From positions 1,612,001 to 1,676,000 of the forward strand of contig CP114123.1 in the NCBI GenBank assembly GCA_029959195.1: DNA of 64,000 nt. Reading direction: 5' to 3'. Origin of the DNA: Dictyophora rubrovolvata. Its lineage: Eukaryota; Basidiomycota; Agaricomycetes; Phallales; Phallaceae. Made by a program: the position numbers and the translations under genes. This document shows, in pieces, positions 47,874-60,689 of the stretch; the stretch's first letter is position 1, and the number at the start of each line of letters is the position of its first letter. Under the pieces are notes generated by a model. That model saw only the letters and a program-made list of their open reading frames with translations, ran no database searches and was not told the DNA's origin.

Positions 47874-50800
47874 CTGGATATTACCTTGACCGCTCGAGGG
47901 AGAGTCAGCGCAAGCGCGCACAAGATATTTAAGACAATGCACCTTTAATGAAACACGAATAATTTTGGGTGGATGAAAAAAACTCCAGACGAAGGAGAGG
48001 TGGGGGAAATAGAATATATACAAAATGGACTGAAGACTAAAACCGTTAGAAGGAAGGCACGTGCGGAGGTGCGCACACGGCCTGCGAAACTGTAGAAATG
48101 TTGGGAAAGCGAATTAAAAGAGACGAAAGGGGAAGAGTGTGGGTGTCGAGGAACGAGGAGAAAGACGGTGAGCACCGGCAGCGAATCTCGGATTCTTCGA
48201 ACTTTGGGCAAACAGAGTTTTGGCCAGATTTTTAAACTCCGATATCCATATTTAGTTTACTTCGACTTCCATTCGCTTATAAACCCTAAAACTCTGCAGA
48301 TTAGGTGTTTATTGCAATTTTGACGAGGAATTTCAAAATTTCAGCCTTTCTTTTTTCTGTGTTGTTGTCGTGGAGCCCGCGTGAATAATATTATCCTCTA
48401 GCCAGGTGCGCTCTTGCTATGTGACGCCGCGTGATGCGTGACGATGATCACGCACCACAACTTCAAGTTGCCAGTGTCCATGTCCCCTGCGCCGCCAACG
48501 GCTAGCTTGCACTTTACATACATCAGAATGGCCAAGTTCACGCCTATCGAACCTACGCTTGCCCCGCCGTTTGCTCGGTGATCTCCATGTCCTAGAATCT
48601 GTCACATCTGTCGGCTCGCGTGGGCCCTATCCCGAGCTCAGCTTGTCCAGGAGTCCGCCTTTTCCCTCTCATCTACAATGCATTCTCTAATTTGGTCGTC
48701 TGTTATCCGACAAACGTACTCTTTTCGCGATATCTATGCAATTGTGTTGTGAAGAACTGCATCATCTTCGCATCTTTTTCTCACGCCATTAATAATAAAA
48801 TAGCCTCTTAAGTTGCATTGCCAAAAGACCAGTTTTCGGATGATTGGAACATCTTTCTTCATTCAATATCCGTTGGAAATTTTAAACACGAAATCTCCTT
48901 GAATCCCACAATCGTTCGGTCCCATCAGGAACAATGTCATTCGTAGAACACCGTAAGCCTGTCGGCATCTTCACTTTTCCCAAGCAATCCTTCGTTTCTA
49001 AAGGAACAACGCTTTGTGGTAACTATTCACTAAACAAGCAAACATCTAGCTCCCCTCGCCGCATCACTTGTTTACCTCACTAGCCAATCACATTCAACTT
49101 TAACTCCTACTCTCTTGTACATACATAACCTGGCGTCACCAGGTACGAACAGCTATCCAAACTAATCTCCCAAGGAGTATACTTCTCTTTCACGAATTCA
49201 TGGATATTCTATTTACCCCGCCTGGATGTTCCCCATGCCATTGTTACTATTTTCTCTTTTGACCATCTCAAGCTATACCGTTTTGAGTTGACACACCAAA
49301 GCAAAACATTCTCTCCTCAATCTTCGTACGTAAAATTAGCTGTTTAATAATATAAGTAATCAAAATGGCTGTTGATTACTTATAAAGCTCACCCCATTTT
49401 CGCCCAAACTCACGCATATATCTGCGTATATCAACAACAGGTGGTCAGTGCTTCACTTAAAACACCCTTGGCAAAGCCAGACCGCTTGAATGCATATTTC
49501 AAAGTAAAGGCCCATGCGTTGGGGTCGCTAGAAACTGTCCCTCCTTACGAAACATTCTCTCGGCTTTTAAGTTTGATTGAGTCCTGACTGGCTCACCAAA
49601 ACTTGGTCCTTTCAAAGCGAAAACCAGATGTTCCATGCGACGTCTTTGCAAATAAACATAAAATTCCCATCCAAGCCGGTTCTCGTGGATAAGTTATTAA
49701 TCCAGACAGGTTTATGTGTAAGTAGATCACCAGAATGAACACTATTCATGCAATTCTCACATACGTAACTTGAATCTCGACTTCTAGCTTCAGGACGAAA
49801 AAATCAGCCTGATTACATTAGTTTATTTCAAGGCCGACTGGACCCCGAGTGTCATAAACCGTTCCTCGAAATTGTTTGATTTATTCCCGAAATGAGCTGT
49901 ATTTACCGGTAACTTCCTGCCTAAACGTTATTGCTCAATAAACCTTCTTTTTTTAAAAAAAAATCGACCAAAACCATTTTTGGAATAGGTTCCTCCCCTC
50001 TCAGTCTACTTGGCCGATGGTCGCAAGTTTCACTACTAGTACTCCCTTGCCGATGGTACCTTAGGCATTTAAGTATTTCTGGTTAGACACCATCCCCTTT
50101 ATAGTTCGAACCTTTGTCAAACTCAGCCTACATATGCAGGTGTGCACATCTTCTCATAATAGGGATTTCTTCTTGATGCTTCTGACTCAGTGGTACAAAC
50201 AATTCGTCGGCGGATCATGTCGGAAATTCACGTAGATCGTCGAAGTGAATATTCTGAAAGTGAGTTTAGACCACACGCGTTATTTTAGTTTACTTTCTTC
50301 ACCACAGCTTCGTCGTGAGGAGTATCCACTTTCTTGAGCTGCACATACATTTTCAAGCCAAATTCCCTTGGCAACCGCCTGTAGACTGTCGAAAGAATCC
50401 AGATATAAGTAAGTTATTAAGGTCTTAGTGACTCCCCTTGATATTCAACCCGCTCGAATTATAATATAGAGCCCGTCCTACTTGACCACATAGATGCGGG
50501 TGTTACCGAATTCATCGCACCGATTGACATTTTATATCGACACAATCGGAGCCGCTAAACCGCCATCTAGCCGACCAAGCAGATCTGATACCAATACGGA
50601 AGTACCTCCATCAAGAAGTTGATTTCCTGGTTTATTCTAGCACTTTAAATTTCATATTCAGTTTTTCCTACAGGATCGCTTAAATGGATAAAGTACGTCA
50701 GATGACAAGCTTGCGAACATAGCTCGAGACTCTTCGAATTCCTTGATTGCCTGCGCTGACGTGCATTTGGGAAGGGTATTCCGCCTTGTTGAGCTCAAAA

Positions 50801-52219
50801 GTGAGATAATCAATGTCTCCATCGAAAGCCCTACAACGTTGTCTCAATAAGACAGACAGTTCAATCCTCGAGAAAGAGAGGGGGGAGAAAGAAACTGGAT
50901 GAAGCTAGCAAAAAGGTTCGTTTTTCGTAATTTATTAGATCATGTGTCTTTTTAGAACTGGATAAATAAACAACCGGACATTCACCAGGACCTTTGTGTT
51001 CCTGGTATGGACAAAAAACTCAGATTTCTTTTCAAATACTTGACCGTATTGTATTCCGTTCAAGGAGGGTAATGCAAGTACGTTTATCCTCTAGGCCAGA
51101 ACGGATGAAGGATTTATTTGGAAACAAAGGGCTGTACTTATTGCCTTATTTAGCACTTGGTGCACAGACACTCATTGGTTTCGCGACACGCATGCGAATT
51201 ATTCATTGAGCTTGCCAGGTACTCAGGTACCAAATTTGGAAGTATTGTCTTCATGCAGTAATGGCGGTACGAAAAATTGAGGTATGGCTTCTATCGTCTG
51301 CGATGTCTATCAATAGGGTTCTAGTTTCGCATCTAGTCCAGATCTAGTATTCAACCACTGCTGCCACAAAGAACATTAGCTAGCCGAGTATTAACGTTCA
51401 TCCAAATAAGTAAATTCTACGCAGACCGTGGCGCAGAAGGCAAGGGCGAGGATACCACTGTTTTCTTTGTCGGGTTATTTCGGATATTCTAAGCTGGACA
51501 TTGCAGCATGGACTAGTCAAATTTTGTGGTAAAAAGTGAATGAGTTATCCCCGCAATTTCTTTCGGCATTTTCCTCTGTTGACTTGTTAAGACGTCCAGC
51601 CGAAGTAAACAGCTCTTCCAAAAAAAAAAAAAACCAACATGGTATGCATTTCAAAAAGCACGCAGGTAAACATCTATCCACCCGTGAAGTGCCTCGATTA
51701 ATTTCGATCTACAAACGCATTGATAGGGCTTGATCCATATTTAGCAACGACCAGGCCAGGAGGTTACGTCATGTCGGTGCTTTCAAATTGGAATGATCCT
51801 GTTGACGTCTTCTTATGGTCTCCATGTCGATGGAACCTCACTGTAAAGCGGTTGAAAAAAGATTTATCGTCACGCGAGTGGGTATACAAATGAAAATGCT
51901 TGGCGGATATGTTTATACCTAATCAAGTATGAGGTAGACTATTCTATAGAACAAGGCTTTCATGAGACCCCGAAAAAAAAATATACAAAAAGCTTACAAT
52001 ATGGAAATTCATTGGCCGAGGGTTTAAGCTGAATCCGCCTTTGACAAAATTGCCATATATGTCAAGATATTTCCATCCAGAACATACACACGGGAGCTTC
52101 TTTAGAGAAGCAGTCTTGATGGCGAAGCAAAAAGCGAATGCGGTCTCGATAAGTGCTTCTGTAGGTTAGTCATGTGAATTGGGCAACGATGCAGGAGATA
52201 ATCTTCTGCCTTACCATCC
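47874..52219. other. 4.3 kb gap without supported genes
   Basis: The first few hundred bases are the CDC25 promoter and 5' UTR. Beyond about 48.3 kb, all frames on both strands are short (under about 75 codons). They carry no family motif, and I could not chain them through splice sites. I see no terminal repeats, target-site duplications or transposase/polymerase motifs. A non-coding RNA, a fast-evolving gene or old eroded repeats cannot be excluded. Confidence 0.5.
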
Positions 52220-52970
52220 CTACTCCCAGTCTAGTCCTAACGTGTCAGGTTTAACTCCACGAACGCATCTTTCGATGGCAGCCGCCAGGTTCTTTAAAGC
52301 ATCAGCATCTCCAGGTGCGACGGAAATGTCCGGATGTCTAAGCGACACCTCTAATAATGCTTCGAGAGTTTCTTCGCGTTCCTTTCCTCTCAATTTGTCC
52401 ACCTTCCGTAAAAGTGTTGGTAAATTCGGGCCAGAGGCCAGAATGTGCCGAATTTCTTGTGACGTAGCTCGGGAAAGTTGAGAAAAAAAATCGAATATAG
52501 ATGGCTTGATGGAGCTAGCACCTACCAATGGCTTCGTAGTCCTTCAGCTTTAGTGGTTTGGGGTCATCTCTCTTTAATGGGTCATCGTAGCTAGAATCAT
52601 CGGGTATATACGGCCATTTGAGTGTAGTCAGCGGGCGAAGATTGGGAGGTTCTATCAGCTCTTTTGTCTCGTCTATTTGGGGGGAGGCAACGTTGCTGGA
52701 CGGCTGACTCTGGGCAGGTCTAGAGCTTGGAGCACAATCTTTGCCTATCGTAACTTTGCAAAAATAACGACACTAGAGGATGAGTGCCGTACTTAGTCGT
52801 ACCTTTATGTTCCTTGAAACACGAAACCGAACAGCTGTCCGTGTGAGCCTTTACTATAAGATACATTACACAAAGAAAAAAACATACTATGCAATTAAAC
52901 ACCCTGGACAAACATACTTTGAAATTTGTGTCGAACATACTCCACATTTTTTTTCTGTTGGTCGAGGCAT
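52220..52970 (-). CDS. HIT1: HIT-type zinc-finger protein, ZNHIT3/Hit1-like
   Basis: Four exons: 52888-52970, 52803-52834, 52526-52738 and 52220-52467 (576 nt, 191 residues). The zf-HIT finger occupies residues 9-40: Cys9, Cys12, Cys21, Cys24, Cys29, Cys33, His37 and Cys40, with the typical YCSVSCFKEHKDC ending. The acceptor ggacag at 52835 restores the conserved Tyr before CS. A Pro/Ser linker leads to LKWPYIPDDSSYDDPL and a C-terminal helical region (PNLPTLLRKVDKLRG, NLAAAIERCVRG) ending LGLDWE. In yeast and human, Hit1/ZNHIT3 acts in box C/D snoRNP assembly. The function here is inferred from homology. Confidence 0.85.
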
Positions 52971-54611
52971 TTGCTGGGGAACTGTAGTCTGTACCTGAAG
53001 CGCCAAAGCAACAACTGGAGAGTGCTGACGTAATCAACAAGCCGACAACCAGAACATAAGAGTGCAGCGCTGTTCTGTACCCTCTCGGTTCGCTGGCGTA
53101 CAACGTATGAAACTCTTCATAGAAATCGAATGGAAGTAAGATTCGCATACTCCGAATTCATGGTTAGTCATATGCCGATTTTCACCAGGGTCCCGCGCAC
53201 TAGTAAGCATGAAATCATTCTCCGGAACTGCAGCCAGGCTCGGTGCAACCACACTGCAGTTCTCACTCCCGCGCACGTCATACATAATAATAACTAACGA
53301 AAGTACTCCTGCCGTAAAAAAACGTGTGTCTTAAATAAGTTGACGTCAATAAATGTTTGTCTATAAACCTTTAGCTCGCAAATGGTTGAAAACACATCCG
53401 GCGAGTTGCATAATTGATTTCCATATACCGCATTTCTATGCTAGTAAATCAGGTGGGACAAAAAAACCCCATCATGCCAACGGATCGTTTTCGTTGGCGA
53501 CAAATGAGCCGGTTGGTCGTCCTGTGCATCCACCCTACATGGACATTGCAACATCTCGGCGTAGAAAAACCACCGGAGTTGCAAGTTCTAGGTACATTAC
53601 CAAAATAACTAGGGCCGAACGAATTTGTAAAATTTATAAAATATTTTTCTGAAGAATTAATCCATTTTTTTAAACAATTGTTTAAGAAAGGTTTTCAGGC
53701 CTTGTTTTTCCAAGGACTTTGTCCGAAGCCTAAAGGGTTTCCGGAGTCGATATATTTTGTCTAAGAATAAATAGCTCCATCTGTTTATTCCTCACGACAG
53801 AGAGATCAATGTGAATTGGTTACAGCATCTTTCAGATCAATTAAGTTAACAGGAGCAAGGGCCTCTGATTAAACGTCATTGTCACTATCGACATTTAATC
53901 CGGACAAAATATCGACTACTGTATAGGACTGTAATACAGATGACGACTGGGAAGCCAGGGAGCTTCCGACGTTAGAGCCAGACCAGCTGAGTACTAGTGA
54001 TGAACCAAGTTTGTTTTTTAGGATTCACGCTCATAAGATATTCAGCTATAGTTTTGTTACTAGCTAAGGAGGTGTAAAATTATTTTATTCGCGCGATCTG
54101 AAAGATATAGAACATGGGGATATCTAATGCTAAACACGGAAAACGGCATGTGCACTGCAATGTCTGGCAGCTGAACGAGCCACATGTAATTCGACAACGT
54201 TTCGATACACGGGCCAGAATTAAAAGCTCCAGTTCTTTATTCTTCGAGGCAACAGTTTCGAAAGGAGAGAAACTTTGGTGTAATATTAAATCATACACCG
54301 TTCTCCGTCGACAGGACAAATAGTAAAGACGGGAGAGACCCGCCGAAAAGCATGCTTTTCGACATCACGAAGCTGCTAGCTGCATGACTGGCCCTATCCA
54401 CAACTATTTGAACCCTTGATAACGGCTGACCTCGTTGGCCATGGAAAATACTTTTTCCTTCACGAAGTTCTGGCTGGCACAGTCTTTTCGATTACTGGAC
54501 GCATAATGATAGTTGTGCGAGGACGCAAAGTGGCAGGATGGATCCACAGACGCCCACAAGATCTCGTAACTGAACGCGTCACCTCCATCCTCCTCCACTC
54601 GCCATTGTACC
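52971..54611. other. 1.6 kb gap between the zinc-finger gene and RPT5
   Basis: Divergent upstream regions of two genes. Short frames on both strands (for example 53353-53652 and 54114-54323) show no family likeness and no splice-linked continuation. A 16 bp perfect palindrome (TTAAACAATTGTTTAA) lies at 53670-53685. No gene is supported. Confidence 0.5.
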
Positions 54612-56326
54612 ATGTCGTCGTCGGCTGAACCGCCTCCTCAACCGCCTACGGAATCAAAGGAGCCTGGAAGCTCTTCAGAAGCAGCACCAGGCACTTCACA
54701 GGCAGATGCCACAATGGATACCACGCCTGACCAGCCCGCTGAAGAAACCTGGGATGACATTCCGGAAGATGTTCTCAATTCATCTACAGACGACATCCTG
54801 ACTCGCGCACGGTTAATTGACAATGATATCAAAGCAAGTTTATCTTCGCAAAGATCGGTTTTGGATTATAGTACTCAATTCTTATGTCTTCAGGTAATGC
54901 GTTCCGAGACCTTACGATTGCAACATGAGCAAAGTACAATGAAGGAGAGGATTCGAGACAATGGCGAAAAGATCAAACAAAACAAAGTACTGCCATATCT
55001 TGTAGGAAATGTAGTTGAGGTATGTCTGCTTTTTGAAAGGGATCCGCAATAATTTCACTCACTAAAAACTCCGAAAAAAAAAACAGATTTTAGATGTAGA
55101 TCCGGAGGGTGAGGAGGATGGTGCAAACCAAGATTTAGATTCCATGCGCAAAGGCAAATGTGCCGTCATCAAGACGTCCACCCGTCAAACTGTCTTTCTT
55201 CCTCTCATCGGTCTAGTCCCTTCCGACAAGCTCAGGCCTGGTGATCTTATCGGTGTAAACAAAGATTCCTACCTCGTCCTTGATACCCTACCTGCCGAAT
55301 TTGATTCGCGAGTAAAAGCTATGGAAGTGGATGAACGACCGACGGAGACCTATATTGACATCGGTGGTCTTGATAAACAAATCGAAGAACTTGTCGAAGC
55401 TATAGTCCTTCCTATGGAACAAGCCGATAAGTTTAAGACTATTGGCATACGCCCTCCCAAGGGGGTGTTGATGTATGGGCCTCCAGGTAATGAAAATTTT
55501 TAAAAAAACATGTCGATTTTTTTGTCTTGAGAGAGAGTCGTTAACTCACTTCACACACCTTTCTAGGAACTGGGAAAACACTGTTAGCCCGAGCGTGTGC
55601 CGCACAGACTAAAGCTTGTTATCTCAAACTCGCCGGTCCTTCATTGGTGCAAATGTTCATTGGAGATGGTGCGAAACTCATTCGAGATGCGTTTGAACTT
55701 GCAAAAGAAAAAGCCCCGGCAATTATCTTTATCGACGAGCTGGATGCTATTGGTACCAAGCGATTTGATTCTGAGAAGAGTGGTGATCGCGAGGTACAAC
55801 GCACCATGTTGGAATTACTCAATCAATTAGATGGATTTAGTAGCGATGAACGGATCAAGGTAAAAAATCATAGCGATCAAGTTCTCCACCTCGTCCTTTT
55901 TTTTCATTTCTCAAATTCTACTTACAGGTCATCGCGGCCACCAACCGTATTGATATACTCGATCCCGCGTTGCTCCGTTCAGGTCGATTAGACCGAAAGA
56001 TCGAGTTTCCCTTACCCAATGAGACAGCCCGTGCCCGTATTCTTGAAATTCACAGTCGTAAGATGGCTGTTGGGCCAGATATTAACTTTGAAGAAATTGC
56101 TCGTAGTACGGATGAATTTAATGGTGCACAATTAAAAGCAGTATGTGTGGAAGCAGGGATGATCGCATTACGGGAGGGGGCTAAGCAATTGACACATGAA
56201 CATTTCCATAGTGGAATTGCGGAAGGTATGATTTCTCTTTTTCCGGCGTACGGTCTTTTTTTTTTCCTAACCACCATATTTTTAGTTCAAGCAAAGAAGA
56301 AGAATGACCTCATGTATTTCGCTTAA
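54612..56326 (+). CDS. RPT5: 26S proteasome regulatory ATPase Rpt5 (PSMC3)
   Basis: Six exons: 54612-54833, 54894-55019, 55087-55486, 55567-55859, 55928-56225 and 56286-56326 (1380 nt, 459 residues; human PSMC3 is 439). The N-terminal coiled coil includes [15 protein letters not shown]. The OB domain reads [20 protein letters not shown]. The AAA domain has Walker A YGPPGTGKT, Walker [12 protein letters not shown], and arginine-finger and sensor region [20 protein letters not shown]. The end reads [13 protein letters not shown], carrying the Rpt HbYX-type hydrophobic-Tyr tail. Intron 1 (54834-54893) is GC-AG with donor gcaagt. It is 60 nt, stop-free and in frame. I remove it because the family joins DNDIK directly to VMRSE. 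Confidence 0.95.
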
Positions 56327-58195
56327 CAGTGCCTCTTGTTGTTGTTGTTGTTTTTAGATTATCCTGGTCTTTATTTCATCCTCATTTTGTCAATTTTCAT
56401 CTCATTTTCATCCCACGTTGCTTATATTTTGCTTGCCTGGATGAATGGTCTGGCCGAGTGAACAATATAGCAAGAAGACTTGCTTCGACTTGTATGTAAT
56501 TATCCCGGCCAATTCATAATTGCGAACTCACGAGTGCCTGTTAAAAAAAAACCTAACCTATTCATGAGTCTTCTTTGAGCCCGACAAACGCAGAACATGC
56601 TATCCAATAGAAGCAAGAGTTTATTAGCTTCCGGGCTCCTATGTTCGTCTATTTTCAATCGAGAGTCATTTTTCTTGCACGCCGTCGTGCTCAGTACTTC
56701 ATTTAATGAATAAGGATTTTGAGAGAGGTGAGCAGACGCCAACACGAGGACATCCCATGTTCACGATCACATACCATAACGAGTCTATGAATTCTTGCCG
56801 TGAAGGTACCAATATGACTAAAAAAAATATAAGGGACATCTCTTTTTACAAAGGAAATTTTTCTTACTTACAGGGGCGAGGATTTTTTTAAGAACGGTAT
56901 CATATTTCATTCAGTCTTGTTGCCCTGGCTTCATAACCCTGTTTGTGCATCGATCATATGATGTATTGAATTTAACCCCGGGCAAGCATCGAGGATATCT
57001 AAATTCTAATCTACTGTTTACAGATGTTTTTTTTTGGCTCGGGGGGGAAGGGGTACGTAGACCGAGATGATGAACGGCCCCAAATTAAGCTAGGAGATTC
57101 TGTATGTTGGTCAAATGAAATGTGTTTCCTTATGTTTATTCCTTACACTTTTGCAACGTAATTTTGTATGTATGTATTTACTGTGTGCATCATGGCCTGC
57201 ATACATAGCAAACACAGCTACTAGCACTTGCCACTGATCCACACCTCCCTGCCGAACACAGCATATGTAAGCACGAGAAGAAAGGTGATATATTTAGTGT
57301 CGCTTTGAAAAAAAAAAAAGAGAGAAATGGCGAGATTATTTGGTCAGGTAAGAGTTTAGGCATGCAACCGGCTTCGCTGGCAGTAAAGTGACATGCCGGG
57401 CTGTGCTATCTGACGGCATTATTTTCGGAGAAGTTTTGCTGATTTCGGGACCTGCACATTTTTGCCTAATTTGGTGGGCGATCCAAAGATGATCGAAATC
57501 GAGGTCTTTACGACGATGCAGTCATAATGGATTAGTAAGCGAATATAAGTCCACGCCGAAGTATAAGTCAAAAGTCAAAAGCACGTTGGTATCAAGTTGG
57601 TATGTATCTGGTATGTAGGGATTTGGGTGTACATACACCGCGGCGCGTCAAGCTGTAATTTATATTTATACTGATATATACTGTTATTTCCGGTGGTTGA
57701 AGTGGTAATGAAAGGCAGTTATTGGCTAACGATGCTGAATGAAGGGAGTTAGCGATCCGACAGAGGCGGGGTGGATTCACGGCCTTCAAGACCGACGACT
57801 AGTACGAGGCCGAGCCTGTATATGTCAGTAATTGTAATTAGCTATAATTAGTAATTAGATCCTACTATAAGTGGCCAATTCCGTTATGACCGCCAAAAGA
57901 AATGACACAGCTGAAAGGATCGCTCATGCCGACGGGGACGAGACTGATGTTTTTCCAGCTTGAGAGTACCTACTCCTGGCATTGCGTTGACTTGAAAAAA
58001 GGTCAAGTCATCGCTAAAGCTGCGACGTTGACACAGCAAACAGAAGTGGAATGTGGAATGTCTAACGCTGCCGTTTTGAGAGAGTCGTCCGATGATGACC
58101 ATCGGAGGTCAAATGATTGCAAGCCTAAAGAGAGGGAAGGAAATTTTAGATTGATAAGTTATGGTTATCTAACAAAAGGATTATCTTCACCCTGC

Positions 58196-58644
58196 TGATC
58201 CCCTGAAGAGACGCCTGACTGATGAGCGGGGGTTCCATATGGTATCGACAGCTGGCCACTAGAGGTTTCGGAGGGTCTAGAGTCCGAAATGCCCATTGAC
58301 CGATATTTACCACCCTGCACGAGATGGTTCATCGGACTCCTAACGTCTCGGACTTGCTTGATTGTTGCACGCAAGCATTATTTTAAACAGGTCGGAAAAA
58401 GTCTAAGATCTTTGGAAGAATGTGCGCATGTTTATGTTTGATATGAAGCAACTCAGACTACAATGTATATAATACGTGCAATGGTTTCTGTGGTGACTGG
58501 TAGGCTACGCACAAGACCGGAACCGGCACCGTGACGACTTCCGTTTCTGGACTGCCGCCGGATCCAAACCCAAATTAATATAAAAGAGCTCAGCACACCG
58601 AAGCCAGCTTTTCTCCCTAAAGCATACACAGTTATGTGCATTGA
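58196..58644 (-). CDS. Possible small membrane-protein gene fragment, unrecognised
   Basis: On the minus strand an ATG at about 58644 (MHITVYALGRKAG) opens a frame with one hydrophobic segment (FGVLSSFILIWVWI) and a basic flank. Further on, a different frame gives a hydrophilic tail (RSMGISDSRPSETSSGQLSI to GEDNPFVR, stop near 58196) that looks like a cytosolic tail. A gt...ag intron could join them, but I could not fix it. No family is recognised. This may be chance or a remnant. Confidence 0.2.
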
Positions 58645-58858
58645 ATTGAACCCCTGAAGGAAGGAGCTCGTTTGCAGTTTGAACACACAGTTTTGAATGA
58701 ATTGATATAATAAGAATATGGCGTGTTGGGATTTCCCTGGGCCCTCGTTGCCACCAGTATGCTCAATTGCAAGTATGTACAATAGAATTCTAAAAGAAAA
58801 AGGGTAAGAAGGGTAAGAGGGTTGACCGGAGGCCAAAGCTCAAGGGTCCTTCGGTGAA

Positions 58859-58887
58859 GGGGAAGGGGAAGGGGAAGGGGTGAGGGG
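58859..58887 (+). repeat. G-rich hexamer repeat, G-quadruplex-type
   Basis: Five runs of GGGG are spaced by AA, AA, AA and TGA. This fits the standard pattern for an intramolecular G-quadruplex with very short loops. It lies in the gap between RPT5 and the septin-like gene. Confidence 0.7.
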
Positions 58888-59612
58888 CATGTGCGCATCC
58901 GCAAAGTCTGCGCTAATCAGCTTGCAAAGGCGAGAGAATCAGGCTACGAATTACATAGTCCGTTTTGATCAGGGAAAACATATTACCAATTGCAATTGCA
59001 ATTGCCAATCACGCACTGTATTACCGTAGACCAGGATCAGAATGCACTGAATCTCTCAAACCGCAAGATGATATGTATGGAGCAATTTGAAAAGACTTGC
59101 CGTTTCTCCAGTTTTGAATTGCACTCTTTCCTTGCTTAATTTTGAGGGCAGTCATATACATTGATTGTTACATAAAATGAATCCGGAAATTGACTCTAAA
59201 GGGAAATCCGGCATAAAATGGGTGTCAGTTGGTTGTGAAAAATCCCACTAAGCAACCTGTGCTCTCTGCTCTGCGGTGCATCAACCTCACAGAGAGGATG
59301 GTGATGATGAGTGTTTGTCTGCCTGCGGATCAGGGCAGGTGCACAGCACAGAGGGGGGAGAGCACACACACACAGACAGAGGGAGAAAAAACACTAGCGC
59401 TGAAACAACTAACGGAGACGGAGCCAGGAAAGTCGGAGGGAAAATAATTCCGGTGAATTAATTATCGAAATTTGCGGTGTTTTTCCAAAAAATAAAAATA
59501 ATCAAATATTTTCTGTTGTCAAAATAAATAATAATTGAATAAGCTCTGTTCCCCCGGGAACCTCTCATCTCCGAAATAAGAGTCCCGTCTCCTTTGGATC
59601 GTTTACATTTGT

Positions 59613-59744
59613 CCTTTCAACCTTCCTTTCCTCCTCCTCCTCCTCCTCCTCCTCTTCCTCTTCCCCCTCGTCCTTTTTCTCTTTATCTTTTTCTTTTTTC
59701 TCTTTCTCCATTTCTTTCCTTTCTCCAAAAAACCTTTCCCCCCC
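59613..59744 (+). promoter_or_regulatory. Long pyrimidine tract upstream of the septin-like gene
   Basis: Nearly unbroken C/T sequence, with an internal CCT repeat, runs up to the ATG at 59745. Such CT-rich blocks are common just upstream of transcription starts in filamentous fungi. The composition is seen; the promoter role is inferred. Confidence 0.55.
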
Positions 59745-60658
59745 ATGAACGGACCTGGCGTAATACGTCCGCGACAACGACCTCGCAACCCCGCCGTTCC
59801 ATCTTACACTATTATTGCCGTCGGCCAACGCTGCGTCGGAAAATCATCTCTCCTCCGTCTCCTCTTAGACACATTGCCTCTTTCTCCACATGCAACTCAT
59901 GACCAGCTACGCTCGGTTGCCAACTTTGTTTCCTCCCCAAATTCATTCTGTGAATGCCACCTCGAAGTTTTATGGCATAATGAACGTCTATTATTACATC
60001 TCATCGACACACCTCCATTGACTGGAGATGACACCCTAGCAGAGATTATTTCCGTCGTAGAAGAACGATATATTCGTGGCGCACAGTCAGACACCACCGA
60101 CGAGGGCGATTCAACCCTCGGCGAGTCCCATGTTCATCTCTGTCTCTACCTCCTAGATGCCCTCCAACCCGACTTCCTCCATGATATCAGCACTATCGGT
60201 CGTCTGTCCGTCCGAGTCAATGTTCTTCCAATATTGGCACGCTCAGATGTCCTAACGCTCAACGGGTGAGTTTCCTCGTCCTATTTTTCTTCCGATTAAT
60301 TCCATTCAACATTTGATTAATTGTTTTATGTGCCCCCCCCCCCCACCCCTTCGTTGTTTATAGACTAATAAACTTCAAACAATCCATACGTGCTCGACTT
60401 GCCGATGCCGGCCTGGGTTTTGGTATCTTCGATAAACAGGGAGAGGCTGGCGTCATTCCAGCCCGTCACACGGCTATTGAATCCCCTCGGAGTCTGCCTC
60501 TCCTTCCTTACGCTATTTTCACTCCAGAACATTCCAAGTTAGCTTATGAACCCATATTAAACTTATGGATGGACAAGCTAGATAAACGCCGCGCCGAATG
60601 GCAACAATCCGATACCAAAATGGATGTCGACCGCAAGATCGACGAGCCATCATCTGTC

Positions 60659-60689
<31 letters not shown>

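Larger units (their letters stand above)
56327..59744. other. 3.4 kb gap between RPT5 and the septin-like gene
   Basis: Contains a short TTG repeat in the RPT5 3' flank (about 56336-56356), a G-rich repeat (58859-58887), overlapping CAATTG units near 58987-59004, and a pyrimidine tract before the next gene. A weak minus-strand coding candidate near 58.2-58.6 kb is listed separately. No other gene is supported. Confidence 0.5.

Noticed and set aside
47874-52219. Possible eroded transposable element in the gene-poor gap
   Set aside because: I found no terminal repeats, target-site duplications or transposase/polymerase-like motifs.
53670-53685. 16 bp AT-rich palindrome
   Set aside because: Such palindromes arise by chance in AT-rich spacers, and nothing around it suggests a site.
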